Notes: generated by a model not told the origin, from the letters alone. A DNA stretch of 64,000 nt from Flavobacteriaceae bacterium (GCA_947483075.1 CANKLE010000003.1:62001-126000), one strand, 5' to 3'; counted from the first letter of the stretch, positions 37,471-47,422 are shown. Numbers and translations: made by a program.

Positions 37471-38655
37471 ATGAATAAAGCATCGAGGTCCACGTATCTA
37501 TTTACACTTATCAGTTGTTTTGTTTTTTCGGTACTTTCGGCACAAAATCACACCAAATTTAAAGTCACTTTAGATGCCGGTCATGGAGATCATGATTACG
37601 GTGCGGTATACAATGGCCACATCGAAAAAAACATTACACTGGCCATCATGTTAAAAGTAGGAAAGTTGCTCGAGGCCCGTTCGGACATGCAAGTCAATTA
37701 CACCCGCAAAACAGATGTATTTATTGAATTGGTAGAACGATCGAACATCGCCAACCGGGCAGACGCCAATATTTTTGTGTCGATACACTGCAATGCCAAT
37801 AAAAACCCCGCTGCAGAAGGAACCGAAACCTACGTGATGGGGCTCAACAAAAATGCTTCGAATTTGGCGGTGGCCAAAAGTGAGAATGCGGTAATTACCC
37901 TAGAGAAAGATTACAAGCAAAAATACCAAGGATTTGATCCCAATAATCCAGGATCGATGATTGGAATTACCTTGATGCAAGAAGAATATTTAGAAAACAG
38001 TATTGCTTTGGCTAGTAAAATTCAAGATCATTTCAGTAGTGAATTAGACATCAAAGGAAGAGGTGTAAAACAAGCGCCATTTATGGTATTGCATAAAGCT
38101 TATATGCCGCGGGTATTAATAGAAACCGGATTTATTTCTAATCCAACTGACGGTGCTCGATTGGATTCAGAAGAAGGGCAACAAGATGTCGCCAAAGCTA
38201 TAGCCAATGCGATCATTGATTTCAAAAACGAATATTTTGGCCCCAACGGTTTAGAAATGGATAACGAAAAACCAGACAGAAAACCAGCCGAAACTGCCGC
38301 CGATGTTTCTGAAACACTGCCGTCTGAAAAGGTAATTAAAGAAGATTTACCCAAAGAAATTCTGAAGGAAACACCCAAAAAAGAAGAAACGAAATCGGGG
38401 ATTATCTACAAAGTGCAATTGGCTGCGGTAGCCAAAAAAGTAGAACCCTCAGCGGCAAATTTTAAAGGCTTAGAACCTATTGCGATGAGTTCTGATAACG
38501 GATCAATCTACAAATACACCTACGGTTCTACTTCCGACTACCAAGTGGCAAAACACAATTTAGAAGAAGCAAAATCTAAGGGATATACTTCTGCCTACAT
38601 CATTGCTTTAAAGGACGGGAAAAAAATTAGTGTACAAGAAGCTCAAAAAAAATAA
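37471..38655 (+). CDS. N-acetylmuramoyl-L-alanine amidase (Amidase_3) with SPOR-like C-terminus
   Basis: A 394-residue secreted zinc amidase. A signal peptide ends LSAQ (residue 25). The catalytic domain starts VTLDAGHGDHD (zinc ligand H38), with E52 in GHIEKNI and the third ligand in SIHCNAN. A low-complexity Glu/Lys/Pro linker (~260-310) leads to a C-terminal module (YKVQLAAVAKKVEPS) resembling an SPOR peptidoglycan-binding domain. It would cleave septal peptidoglycan stem peptides during division. The MlaD gene follows. Confidence 0.9.
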   Translation: MNKASRSTYLFTLISCFVFSVLSAQNHTKFKVTLDAGHGDHDYGAVYNGHIEKNITLAIMLKVGKLLEARSDMQVNYTRKTDVFIELVERSNIANRADANIFVSIHCNANKNPAAEGTETYVMGLNKNASNLAVAKSENAVITLEKDYKQKYQGFDPNNPGSMIGITLMQEEYLENSIALASKIQDHFSSELDIKGRGVKQAPFMVLHKAYMPRVLIETGFISNPTDGARLDSEEGQQDVAKAIANAIIDFKNEYFGPNGLEMDNEKPDRKPAETAADVSETLPSEKVIKEDLPKEILKETPKKEETKSGIIYKVQLAAVAKKVEPSAANFKGLEPIAMSSDNGSIYKYTYGSTSDYQVAKHNLEEAKSKGYTSAYIIALKDGKKISVQEAQKK

Positions 38656-38700
38656 ATCCACATAAAAAGCAATACTTAATCCTACAATAAATTATAAATT

Positions 38701-39663
38701 TTGAAAAACAGCAAAGAAATCAAGACTGCCATTTTAGTTATCCTATCCCTTTCTCTTTTAATTTGGGGATACAGCTATTTGAAAGGAAAAGATATTTTTA
38801 GTGAATACAACACCTATACGGTCAATTATGACAGTGTAGAAGGCCTTAATAAATCTGGTGCGATTACGATAAATGGGTTGGCCGTAGGTAAAATATCCGA
38901 CATTCGGTTATCGGCCAAATACCCCGGAAAAGTTCAGGTTACATTTCAGGTTGACGCCAATATTCCTGTTACTGCCTCTACAGTAGCCTCTTTATATGAG
39001 CCAGGATTTATTGGAGGAAAGCAAATTATGTTGGTCGTAAATTCTTCCGATACCACACTCGCTCCCTCGGGATCAGAACTAAAGGGAACAATAAAATCGG
39101 GTTTGACCGATATGGTTGCAGAAAAGTTGGCTCCCATTCAACAAAAATTAGATCAATTTCTAGCCAATTCAAACCAATTACTTTCCAGTATAAATTCAGT
39201 ATTAGACGAAAAATCTAGAGCCGAAATTAAAAGTGCCATTGCCGAAATGAATGCGACCATGCAAGAATTACACCAAGCCAGTTCGAGTACAACTAAACTC
39301 ATACAAGGAAACTCTGCAGCGATTAATGAGATGGTTACTGACTTACATACCACCACTCGTAATTTTTCTAAAATTTCTGATTCTATACAAAAAGCCGATA
39401 TAGGAAAAACCATACATACGCTAGAAAGCAGTTTAGAAAAAGTAAATGTGCTTTTAGCCAACCTCAATGAGGGCAAAGGCACGATGGGCAAATTAGTCAA
39501 AGACGAAACCTTATACAACAACCTGCAAAAAACATCCAAAGAAATGGAATTGTTGTTGCAAGATGTACGTTTACATCCCACACGATATGTTAATGTTTCC
39601 TTGTTTGGGAAAAAAGAAAAACCCTATGCGGCACCCGTTACTGATTCGTTGATCAAAAAATAA
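38701..39663 (+). CDS. MlaD/MCE family lipid-transport substrate-binding protein
   Basis: A 320-residue protein starting with TTG at 38701 (reading MKNSKEIKTAILV). One N-terminal membrane helix (~8-25) is followed by the MCE domain (YTVNYDSVEGLNKSGAITINGLAVGKISDI) to about residue 115. A long helical tail follows, probably coiled coil, as in MlaD-type proteins. It should bind phospholipid in the periplasm on an ABC permease complex. The permease and ATPase genes are not adjacent here, so its partners are encoded elsewhere. Confidence 0.88.
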   Translation: MKNSKEIKTAILVILSLSLLIWGYSYLKGKDIFSEYNTYTVNYDSVEGLNKSGAITINGLAVGKISDIRLSAKYPGKVQVTFQVDANIPVTASTVASLYEPGFIGGKQIMLVVNSSDTTLAPSGSELKGTIKSGLTDMVAEKLAPIQQKLDQFLANSNQLLSSINSVLDEKSRAEIKSAIAEMNATMQELHQASSSTTKLIQGNSAAINEMVTDLHTTTRNFSKISDSIQKADIGKTIHTLESSLEKVNVLLANLNEGKGTMGKLVKDETLYNNLQKTSKEMELLLQDVRLHPTRYVNVSLFGKKEKPYAAPVTDSLIKK

Positions 39664-39667
39664 ACTC

Positions 39668-40990
39668 ATGATAGCACTACTTTCCCCTTTATTTTTCGCC
39701 TTGGTCTTGTCCATCGGAATTGGTGTGTTTGTTCGAAATATTCGTAAAATTAGCCGTAATATTCAGTTGGGACAACCCATAGATCGCTCAGATAACCCGG
39801 CAGCCCGTTGGAAAAACATGGCCTTAATAGCCTTGGGACAATCCAAAATGGTGAAACGCCCCGTAGCGGGTATACTGCACGTGATTGTTTATCTGGGATT
39901 CATTATCATCAACATCGAAGTCCTCGAAATTATTACCGATGGACTTGTAGGTACCCACCGCGCTTTTTCGGGCTTGGGAATTGTTTATTCTATATTAATT
40001 GGTTCTTTTGAGGTTTTGGCCGCCTTGGTTTTGGTAGCGATTCTAATTTTTTACATTCGTCGAAACGGAATCAAATTGCAACGATTTGTTTCTAATGACC
40101 TAAAAGGTTGGCCCAAAAGCGATGCCAATTACATCTTGTATTTTGAATTGGTCTTGATGTCCTTATTTCTTTTTATGAATGCGGCGGATTATCATTTGCA
40201 AAACTTGGGTGTATCTCATTACAAAGCCGTTGGTTCATTTCCCGTATCACAATTTATTTCACCTGTTTTTAATGGAATGAATGAAACCTGGGTAGTGCTT
40301 TTGGAACGCAGCGCCTGGTGGTTGCACATCATCGGCATTTTAATCTTTTTAAATTACCTGTATTTTTCCAAACACTTGCATATTCTTTTGGCTTTCCCGA
40401 ATACTTTTTACGCCGATTTGAATGCCAAAGGACAACTATCCAATTTGGCAACTGTGACCCAAGAGGTGAAACTCATGCTCGATCCCAACGCCGATCCTTA
40501 TGCTGCTCCAGCAGGCGATGCGCCAGTTTCAAAGTTTGGTGCCAGTGATGTGCAAGATTTAAATTGGGTGCAATTGCTCAATGCATACACCTGCACCGAA
40601 TGCGGTCGATGTACTTCGTCTTGTCCGGCCAATATTACCGGAAAAAAATTATCGCCTCGAAAAATCATGATGGATACCCGAGATCGACTGGAAGAAGTAG
40701 GAAAAAATATCGATGCCAATAATGGAGTTTTTGTGCCCGATAACAAATCATTATTGCACGATTACATTACGCCAGAAGAACTTTGGGCCTGTACTTCTTG
40801 TAATGCTTGTGTAGAAGAATGTCCTGTAAATATTAGCCCTTTATCTATCATCATCGACATGCGCAGGTATTTGGTTATGGAGCAAAGTGCAGCGCCACAA
40901 TCCTTGAATGCCATGATGGCTAACATCGAAAACAATGCAGCGCCATGGCCGTATAATCAACAAGACCGATTGAATTGGGCTAAAGAATAA
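39668..40990 (+). CDS. Membrane-bound (Fe-S) oxidoreductase, HdrC/GlpC-like with two 4Fe-4S clusters
   Basis: A 440-residue protein. The N-terminal ~250 residues have five to six hydrophobic helices. Two 4Fe-4S motifs follow: C309-T-E-C-G-R-C-T-S-S-C-P and C375-T-S-C-N-A-C-V-E-E-C-P. This resembles the quinone-facing subunit of heterodisulfide-reductase-like complexes. The matching CCG-domain subunit is at 41586, two genes on, so they probably form one electron-transfer complex. The donor is unknown. Confidence 0.85.
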   Translation: MIALLSPLFFALVLSIGIGVFVRNIRKISRNIQLGQPIDRSDNPAARWKNMALIALGQSKMVKRPVAGILHVIVYLGFIIINIEVLEIITDGLVGTHRAFSGLGIVYSILIGSFEVLAALVLVAILIFYIRRNGIKLQRFVSNDLKGWPKSDANYILYFELVLMSLFLFMNAADYHLQNLGVSHYKAVGSFPVSQFISPVFNGMNETWVVLLERSAWWLHIIGILIFLNYLYFSKHLHILLAFPNTFYADLNAKGQLSNLATVTQEVKLMLDPNADPYAAPAGDAPVSKFGASDVQDLNWVQLLNAYTCTECGRCTSSCPANITGKKLSPRKIMMDTRDRLEEVGKNIDANNGVFVPDNKSLLHDYITPEELWACTSCNACVEECPVNISPLSIIIDMRRYLVMEQSAAPQSLNAMMANIENNAAPWPYNQQDRLNWAKE

Positions 40991-41084
40991 ATTATCCTAT
41001 ATAATCCATATAAAAATTCTCTTATTAGTGAGGTTAAGGGTGTTTTTAATTAAGTGTAACAAATTTATTAGAAACAAAACGAAA

Positions 41085-41528
41085 ATGAAGACAGAAGATT
41101 TAGAAAAAAACCTAGTAGCCACCTCAGAAAACGGTCACACCATAAGCCCGGTCCTGCCCGAAGGAATTAAAAATTATTTAATAGACATAGACGGAACTGT
41201 CTGCGATGATATTCCAAACGAAGAACCCGAACGAATGCTTACCGCCGAGGTATATCCGGATGCCTTAATTACCTTAAATAAATGGTATGACGAAGGCCAC
41301 GTGATTTTCTTTTTCACTTCGAGAACAGAAGAGCACCGCGCCTATACCGAACAATGGTTAAAACAACACGGTTTTAAATACCACGGCATCTTGTTTGGTA
41401 AACCGCGCGGGGGAAATTACCACTGGATCGACAATCACTTGGTAAAAGCTACTCGCTACAGAGGACAATTTACCGATTTGATCGATAAAGAAGTGACCAT
41501 TCAGGTATTTGACGATGGCAAACATTAA
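41085..41528 (+). CDS. HAD-like small hydrolase (often labelled phosphoheptose isomerase)
   Basis: A 147-residue protein, using the ATG at 41085. The N-terminal LIDIDGTVCDD gives the HAD nucleophile motif DxDGT. FFTSRTEEHR provides motif II (TSR), and the rest is KPRGGNYHWIDNHLVKATRYRG. This fits a LNS2-like HAD phosphatase. The phosphoheptose isomerase label found in some annotations is not supported by these motifs. It sits between the two iron-sulfur genes, possibly in the same operon, but its role there is unclear. Confidence 0.75.
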   Translation: MKTEDLEKNLVATSENGHTISPVLPEGIKNYLIDIDGTVCDDIPNEEPERMLTAEVYPDALITLNKWYDEGHVIFFFTSRTEEHRAYTEQWLKQHGFKYHGILFGKPRGGNYHWIDNHLVKATRYRGQFTDLIDKEVTIQVFDDGKH

Positions 41529-41585
41529 GAATTGAATTAGTTAATCCGTTTAGTTAATCAGAACGAATAAATTAAAAATAATATT

Positions 41586-42377
41586 ATGGCTGAAAATTTA
41601 GTTATACCCACCATGGCCGAAATGTTGGCGCAAGGCAAACAACCCGAAGTGCTTTTTTGGGTAGGTTGTGCAGGAAGTTTTGACGACCGTGCCAAACGGA
41701 TCACCAAGGCGTTTGTGCGCATTTTACAACAAGCTAAAATTGAATTTGCCGTTTTGGGCACAGAAGAGTCTTGTTCGGGTGATCCGGCTAAACGAGCTGG
41801 GAATGAATTTTTGTTTCAGATGCAAGCCTTGATGAACATCGAAGTTTTGAATGCTTACGAAGCCAAAAAAATTGTAACGGCCTGCCCGCATTGTTTCAAT
41901 ACCTTAAAAAACGAATACCCTGAATTGGGCGGAACCTATGAAGTTGTTCACCACACAACCTTTTTGAAATCTCTTTTGGATGCCGGTAGATTGTCTATAG
42001 AAGGCGGCCAATTCAAAGGAAAAAAAATAACTTTTCACGACCCTTGTTACTTAGGACGTGCCAATTCTATCTATGAAGCGCCTCGCGATTTGATTCAAAA
42101 ATTGGATGCCGAATTGGTCGAAATGAAACGATCAAAAGCCAATGGTTTATGTTGTGGTGCCGGAGGGGCACAAATGTTTAAAGACGCCGAACCGGGTAAC
42201 ACTGAAATCAATTTAGAACGCACTGCAGACGCCTTGTTGGTTTCGCCCGACATCATTGCTACAGGCTGTCCTTTTTGTAATACCATGATGACCGATGGAG
42301 TAAAACACAACCACCAAGAAAACAACATTCAAGTAATGGATGTAGCTGAATTAATTGCTTCAGCCCAAGATTTATAA
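41586..42377 (+). CDS. CCG-domain (Fe-S) oxidoreductase subunit, HdrB/GlpC-like
   Basis: A 263-residue protein with two cysteine-rich domains of the HdrB type. Domain 1 begins VLFWVGCAGSFD and includes TACPHCFNTLKNEYP. Domain 2 contains FHDPCYLGR, the signature GLCCGAGGAQMF and TGCPFCNTMM. Such domains bind unusual [4Fe-4S] clusters that handle disulfides or lactate/glycolate electrons. The partner with the 4Fe-4S clusters is at 39668. It is usually annotated only as a (Fe-S)-binding protein. Confidence 0.88.
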   Translation: MAENLVIPTMAEMLAQGKQPEVLFWVGCAGSFDDRAKRITKAFVRILQQAKIEFAVLGTEESCSGDPAKRAGNEFLFQMQALMNIEVLNAYEAKKIVTACPHCFNTLKNEYPELGGTYEVVHHTTFLKSLLDAGRLSIEGGQFKGKKITFHDPCYLGRANSIYEAPRDLIQKLDAELVEMKRSKANGLCCGAGGAQMFKDAEPGNTEINLERTADALLVSPDIIATGCPFCNTMMTDGVKHNHQENNIQVMDVAELIASAQDL

Positions 42378-42387
42378 CAAAACGACT

Positions 42388-42870
42388 ATGTACATTCCAT
42401 TTGAAAATTTACCCGAAGAATCAAAAATTTGGATCTACCCCTCAAACAGAAAATTTTCTGAGCAGGAGGTAGCAGCCATCGAAACCGATTTAAAATTGTT
42501 TCTTGATTCCTGGGATTCTCACGGAACCGGATTGGAATCCTCCTATCAAATAAAATACAACCGATTTATTCTGCTTGCTGTAAACCAAGAGGTACAGACC
42601 GCTTCAGGATGTTCTATTGATAAATCGGTGCAATTCATACAGCAATTGGAACAAAAATACCAAGTCGATTTACTCGATAAAATGAACGTGACCTACAAAA
42701 CAGGGGAACACATTGCACACAAAACCTTATTGGATTTTAAAAAAATGGCCAAAGAAAAAGCCGTTTCAGAACATACGATTGTGTTTAATAATTTGGTAAA
42801 CAGCATCCAAGAATTTAACGATTGCTGGGAGGTTCCGGCTGCCGAAAGCTGGCACAGCAGATTCTTTTAA
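42388..42870 (+). CDS. Conserved Bacteroidetes protein (mislabelled ABC transporter ATPase)
   Basis: A 160-residue protein, using the ATG at 42388. It contains the conserved start MYIPFENLPEESKIWIYPSNRKFSE and the pattern ASGCSIDKSVQFIQQLEQKY near the middle. No Walker motifs are present, so the common ABC transporter ATPase label is not supported. It is 10 bp before the GH3 gene, in a series of co-oriented genes. Function unknown. Confidence 0.7.
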   Translation: MYIPFENLPEESKIWIYPSNRKFSEQEVAAIETDLKLFLDSWDSHGTGLESSYQIKYNRFILLAVNQEVQTASGCSIDKSVQFIQQLEQKYQVDLLDKMNVTYKTGEHIAHKTLLDFKKMAKEKAVSEHTIVFNNLVNSIQEFNDCWEVPAAESWHSRFF

Positions 42871-42879
42871 AAACAGTAC

Positions 42880-45858
42880 ATGAATAAAAAATCAATTGTT
42901 TTTCTAGTATTTGCTTGTATAGCGATGCTCGTGTTGGGTTGTGGACCAGGAAAAAAAACCTTTACCAATCCGATAAACGATGTTTCGTTTGAATATCCGA
43001 CTATAGCCGATTACAAAGAAACCTACGATTCGGATCGTCAAAAAAATTGGGTAGACAGTGTGTATGCGTCATTAAATTTTGACGAACGCGTAGGTCAATT
43101 GTTTATGGTTTCGGCCTATTCGAATAAAGACACCACCCACATCAAGTCTATTGATAAGCAGATTAAAGAAAATAAAATTGGCGGGCTCATTTTCTTTCAA
43201 GGGGGTCCTGTACGACAAGCCAATTTAACCAACCGATACCAAGCCGAGTCCAAAGTACCTTTGTTAATAGGAAACGATGCCGAATGGGGGTTGAGTATGC
43301 GCTTAGACTCTACCTACCGTTATCCCTGGAACATGACCTTAGGCGCTATAAAAGACAAGCGTTTTATAGAGAAAGTAGGCGTTCAAATGGCCGAACAGAG
43401 CAAGCGAATGGGCATACATTTTAATTTCGCTCCTGTTTTAGACATCAATACCAACCCCAAAAACCCCATCATCGGATTCAGGTCTTATGGCGAAGATAAA
43501 TACAACGTAACCGAAAGTGCTTTGGCCGAAATGAAGGGTTACCAAAGCTTGGGATTATTAGCTACAGGCAAACATTTTCCGGGACATGGCGACACAGCGG
43601 TTGATTCGCATTCTACCTTGCCCACCATTACCTTTTCTCGAGAACGGCTCAACGACATCGAATTTTATCCGTATAAAAAACTCATTGAAGCAGGCTTGTC
43701 ATCGGTCATGGTTGGGCATTTAAACGTTCCCAGTTTGGAGTGGCGCGAAAATATGCCTTCCTCGGTTTCCCATAATATTATTACCGATGTATTAAAAAAT
43801 CAATTGCAATTTAAAGGGCTAATTTTTACTGATGCTTTAAACATGAAAGCGGCCAAGAATTTTAGAGAACCTGGGGAGATTGATTTAGAAGCTTTTATGG
43901 CCGGAAACGACATTTTACTTTGCGCCGAAGATGTACCCGTGGCTCGAGAAAAAATTTGCATCGCCTATCAAAACGGATTCATCTCCGAAGAGCGCTTGGC
44001 CTATTCGGTAAAAAAGATTTTAAAATACAAACACAAAGCAGGTTTGAATGCCTATAAACCGGTCGCGCTAAACAATTTGTATGCCGATTTGAATGGCCCA
44101 AAAAATGATGCCTTGCAGTATCAGTTGTACGAAAATGCGCTCACCGTGCTCAAAAACAAAGAAACCATTTTGCCAATTCAAGATCTGGCAAAGGCCAAAA
44201 TTGCCTACGTAAAACTGGGTGACGACAGCAACAGTAGTTTTGTATCGACCTTAAAAAAATATGCCGAGGTAACCGAGGTAGCCCATGAAAACATCGATTC
44301 ATTACAGCTGCGATTAAAGGACTTTTCAACGGTTATTATTGGTTATCATAAGTCGGATAAGGCCTGGAAAAAAACAGATTTTTCTGAAGTTGAAATTGCA
44401 AATTTGCAAGCTTTGGCCAAAAATAATCGCGTGATTTTAGCCGTTTTTGCCAAACCGTATACCTTGTTGCCCATCCCCAACTTTGATGATTTTGAAGGCG
44501 TAATCATGTCCTACCAAAACAGTGATATAGCCCAGGAGGTTTCGGCCGAATTGATTTTTGGCGCCATAGATGCCAAAGGAAAATTACCCGTTACGGTGAA
44601 TGCAGAATTTCCGGTAAATTTTGGCTTATCCACCAAAAAACTCAATCGACTCGGATTTTCTGTACCTGAAAATGTAGGAATCAACAACTCTAAACTCGAG
44701 GCAATTGACGCGCTAATGACCAAAGCCATTGCGGGTAAAATGACACCCGGTGGTCAAATTCTAATTGCTCGAAAGGGAAAAGTAATTTACCAAAAATCAT
44801 TTGGATCGCAAACCTACGAAGCCAATAGTCCTAAAATTGCCAACACCGATTTGTATGATATAGCTTCATTAACCAAAATCATTGGGACCTTGCCGGTATT
44901 TATGCAAGACTATGAAAAGCAACATTTAAGCAAAGCAACCGAATTAGGCACTTTGCTTCCTGCATTTGCAAGCAGCAACAAGGCACACATCACCCTGCAA
45001 GAATTACTTTCGCACTATGCCCAATTGCAAGCTTGGGAACCTTTTTATAAGGCAACCTTAGACAGCTTAAAAATGCCCTTGCCGGTTTATTATTCAAAAG
45101 TAGCCAAAGCAGATTTTGCTCTTCAAGTGGCCGATAGTTTGTACATCCGTACCGATTATCCATCAACTATTCTAAACTACATTAGCAGCAGTAAACTGCT
45201 TCCTAAGAAAGAATACAAATACAGTGATTTCACCTTTATAATTTTAAAAGCCTACTTAGAAAAAATAAATAACAAATCTTTGGATGTGCTTACACAAGAA
45301 AGATTCTTTTCTTCATTGGGAATGAATAATACCAGCTATAATCCGTTGCTCAAATTCCCGAAAGAACATCTAGCACCAACCGAAGAAGATACTTATTTTC
45401 GACACCAAAAAATACAAGGCTATGTACATGACATGACGGCGGCGATGCAAGGGGGAGTAGGAGGCCATGCCGGTTTATTTTCGAACGCGATGGATATTGC
45501 CAAAATGATGCAATTGTATCTGCAAAAAGGAAATTATGGGCAACAAGATTATTTCAGCGCCAGTACGTTTAATGAGTTTAATAGCTGTTATTATGCGGCT
45601 CAGGGAAATAGGCGCGGCTTAGGTTTTGACAAACCCCAATTGCCCGGAACGGCAGGACCTACTTGCGGATGTACATCGCCCAATAGTTTTGGACATACCG
45701 GTTTTACGGGTACCATGGCCTGGGCTGATCCCGACCAAGAATTGGTCTATGTATTTTTATCCAACAGAACCTATCCGGATGCTACCGATAATAAATTGTC
45801 AAAAGAAAATATACGGGAGCAGATTCAAAAAATAATTTACGACGCAATTCAAAACTAA
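42880..45858 (+). CDS. Fusion of GH3 (NagZ-like) glycosidase and serine beta-lactamase-type hydrolase
   Basis: A 992-residue lipoprotein with lipobox LGCG near residue 21. Residues ~55-560 form a GH3 module, including KHFPGHGDTAVDSHSTLP from residue 231, the hallmark of beta-N-acetylhexosaminidases that use a His-Asp dyad. Residues ~600-990 are a class C beta-lactamase-like serine hydrolase with S663-L-T-K666 and a late GHTGFTGT. The fused pair fits peptidoglycan muropeptide cleavage outside the cytoplasm: sugar removal plus peptide or amide hydrolysis. bshA follows directly. Confidence 0.9.
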   Translation: MNKKSIVFLVFACIAMLVLGCGPGKKTFTNPINDVSFEYPTIADYKETYDSDRQKNWVDSVYASLNFDERVGQLFMVSAYSNKDTTHIKSIDKQIKENKIGGLIFFQGGPVRQANLTNRYQAESKVPLLIGNDAEWGLSMRLDSTYRYPWNMTLGAIKDKRFIEKVGVQMAEQSKRMGIHFNFAPVLDINTNPKNPIIGFRSYGEDKYNVTESALAEMKGYQSLGLLATGKHFPGHGDTAVDSHSTLPTITFSRERLNDIEFYPYKKLIEAGLSSVMVGHLNVPSLEWRENMPSSVSHNIITDVLKNQLQFKGLIFTDALNMKAAKNFREPGEIDLEAFMAGNDILLCAEDVPVAREKICIAYQNGFISEERLAYSVKKILKYKHKAGLNAYKPVALNNLYADLNGPKNDALQYQLYENALTVLKNKETILPIQDLAKAKIAYVKLGDDSNSSFVSTLKKYAEVTEVAHENIDSLQLRLKDFSTVIIGYHKSDKAWKKTDFSEVEIANLQALAKNNRVILAVFAKPYTLLPIPNFDDFEGVIMSYQNSDIAQEVSAELIFGAIDAKGKLPVTVNAEFPVNFGLSTKKLNRLGFSVPENVGINNSKLEAIDALMTKAIAGKMTPGGQILIARKGKVIYQKSFGSQTYEANSPKIANTDLYDIASLTKIIGTLPVFMQDYEKQHLSKATELGTLLPAFASSNKAHITLQELLSHYAQLQAWEPFYKATLDSLKMPLPVYYSKVAKADFALQVADSLYIRTDYPSTILNYISSSKLLPKKEYKYSDFTFIILKAYLEKINNKSLDVLTQERFFSSLGMNNTSYNPLLKFPKEHLAPTEEDTYFRHQKIQGYVHDMTAAMQGGVGGHAGLFSNAMDIAKMMQLYLQKGNYGQQDYFSASTFNEFNSCYYAAQGNRRGLGFDKPQLPGTAGPTCGCTSPNSFGHTGFTGTMAWADPDQELVYVFLSNRTYPDATDNKLSKENIREQIQKIIYDAIQN

Positions 45859-46992
45859 ATGAAACCCATGAAAATAGCCATTGTTTGTTACCCAACCTTT
45901 GGAGGAAGTGGCGTAGTTGCTACCGAATTGGGATTAGAATTAGCAAGGAGAGGGCACGAAATTCATTTTATTACCTACAGCCAACCCGTACGTCTGGCAT
46001 TGCTCAACCCTAATGTACATTACCATGAGGTAAATGTACCTGAATACCCCTTATTTCACTACCAACCCTACGAATTGGCATTGTCTAGCAAATTGGTAGA
46101 CATGGTAAAGCTGCATAAAATAGAAGTGCTGCATGTGCATTATGCGATTCCCCATGCCTATGCGGGCTATATGGCGCAGCAAATGCTCAAAGAAGAAGGT
46201 ATTCATATTCCGATGGTAACCACGCTACACGGCACCGATATTACCCTTGTAGGAAACCATCCCTTTTATAAACCGGCCGTAACTTTCAGCATCAATAAAT
46301 CAGATATTGTAACCTCGGTATCACAAAGTCTCAAGGACAATACCCTCGAATTATTTGCTGTCACTAAGCACATAGAAGTTATTCCCAATTTTATTGAACT
46401 CAGTAATATAAGCCAAAAAACAAGTTGTCGCTCAGCTATGGCTCAAGACAATGAACGGATTATTACCCATATTAGCAATTTTAGATTGGTGAAACGCATT
46501 CCCGATGTCATTCACGTTTTTTATAAAATTCAACAACAAATACCCGCCAAATTGATGATGGTAGGCGATGGCCCCGAAAAAGAAAATGCCGAGAAATTAT
46601 GTGCAAAATTGGGCATTTTAGACAAAGTCATTTTCTTTGGAAACAGCAACGAAATTGACCAGATTTTACAGCATTCTGATCTGTTTTTATTGCCGTCAGA
46701 AACCGAAAGTTTTGGTTTGGCCGCCTTAGAGGCAATGGCCTGCGGGGTACCTGTAATATCGAGTAATTCTGGCGGATTACCCGAAGTAAATTTAGAAGGG
46801 TTTTCTGGTTTTTTGAGCGAGGTAGGCGATGTAGATTCGATGGCGGCCAATGCGCTTCAAATAGTGCAAAACCAAGAAACCTTAGATCAATTTAAAGCAA
46901 ACGCCATCCAAACCGCAGAAAAATTTGATATCCATCACATTTTGCCTTTGTACGAAGAAGTTTACCAACGCGCAATTTTACTTAAAAAATAA
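45859..46992 (+). CDS. bshA: N-acetyl-alpha-D-glucosaminyl L-malate synthase
   Basis: A 377-residue GT4 glycosyltransferase that couples UDP-GlcNAc to L-malate, the first step of bacillithiol synthesis. It begins with the BshA signature IAIVCYPTFGGSGVVATELG and has the THL/H-x-H region VLHVHYAIPHAYAGY and the donor-binding ETESFGLAALEAMACG. It starts directly after the TAA of the GH3 fusion. bshB and bshC are not in the window. Bacillithiol is expected in this phylum, so the assignment is secure. Confidence 0.93.
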   Translation: MKPMKIAIVCYPTFGGSGVVATELGLELARRGHEIHFITYSQPVRLALLNPNVHYHEVNVPEYPLFHYQPYELALSSKLVDMVKLHKIEVLHVHYAIPHAYAGYMAQQMLKEEGIHIPMVTTLHGTDITLVGNHPFYKPAVTFSINKSDIVTSVSQSLKDNTLELFAVTKHIEVIPNFIELSNISQKTSCRSAMAQDNERIITHISNFRLVKRIPDVIHVFYKIQQQIPAKLMMVGDGPEKENAEKLCAKLGILDKVIFFGNSNEIDQILQHSDLFLLPSETESFGLAALEAMACGVPVISSNSGGLPEVNLEGFSGFLSEVGDVDSMAANALQIVQNQETLDQFKANAIQTAEKFDIHHILPLYEEVYQRAILLKK

Positions 46993-46993
46993 A

Positions 46994-47422
46994 ATGAAAA
47001 AATTCTTCTCATACATTGCTTTGGTTTTCTTGGTGTCCTGCGGAACTGGCGCACACCAAGGAAATAAAAAACCATTGTACGAGGTTTTGACTCAGCAAAG
47101 CGATGGGGGAGCCCGTATTCGTTTTTTTGAATTTCTCACCGAAACCCGAGAAATAAAAATGCTGCAAAACGATCCCAAGCTGCGCCGTAAAATAAAGCCA
47201 GAAGACCTTAGCGCTTGCAATTTTGTGGTATTGAATATGGGAGAAAAAGAAACTACCGGCTATACTATTCAGGTAGATCAGGTTTCTGAAACGCAAGACA
47301 GTATCGTTATTACGATAAAAGATGTACCGCCTGCTTCGCAATTGCTCCCCGAAAAAGACATCTATTATACCCCCTTTACGGTTGTTAAAATAAATTCCAA
47401 GAAACCCATCCGATTTAACTAA
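46994..47422 (+). CDS. Small lipoprotein with possible protease-inhibitor-like domain
   Basis: A 142-residue protein, using the ATG at 46994, 2 bp after bshA. The signal ends in the lipobox LVSCG. The mature segment includes CNFVVLNMGEKETTGYTIQVDQVSETQDSIVITIKDVPP, which resembles the beta-rich protein-protease-inhibitor-like family PrcB/DUF4352 group, but the match is weak. The function is unknown. A terminator follows in the spacer. Confidence 0.6.
   Translation: MKKFFSYIALVFLVSCGTGAHQGNKKPLYEVLTQQSDGGARIRFFEFLTETREIKMLQNDPKLRRKIKPEDLSACNFVVLNMGEKETTGYTIQVDQVSETQDSIVITIKDVPPASQLLPEKDIYYTPFTVVKINSKKPIRFN

Noticed and set aside
41085-41528. Phosphoheptose isomerase
   Set aside because: The sequence shows HAD motifs (DxDGT, TSR) and no SIS-domain features.
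42388-42870. ABC transporter ATPase
   Set aside because: No Walker A, Walker B or signature motif is present in the 160-residue protein.
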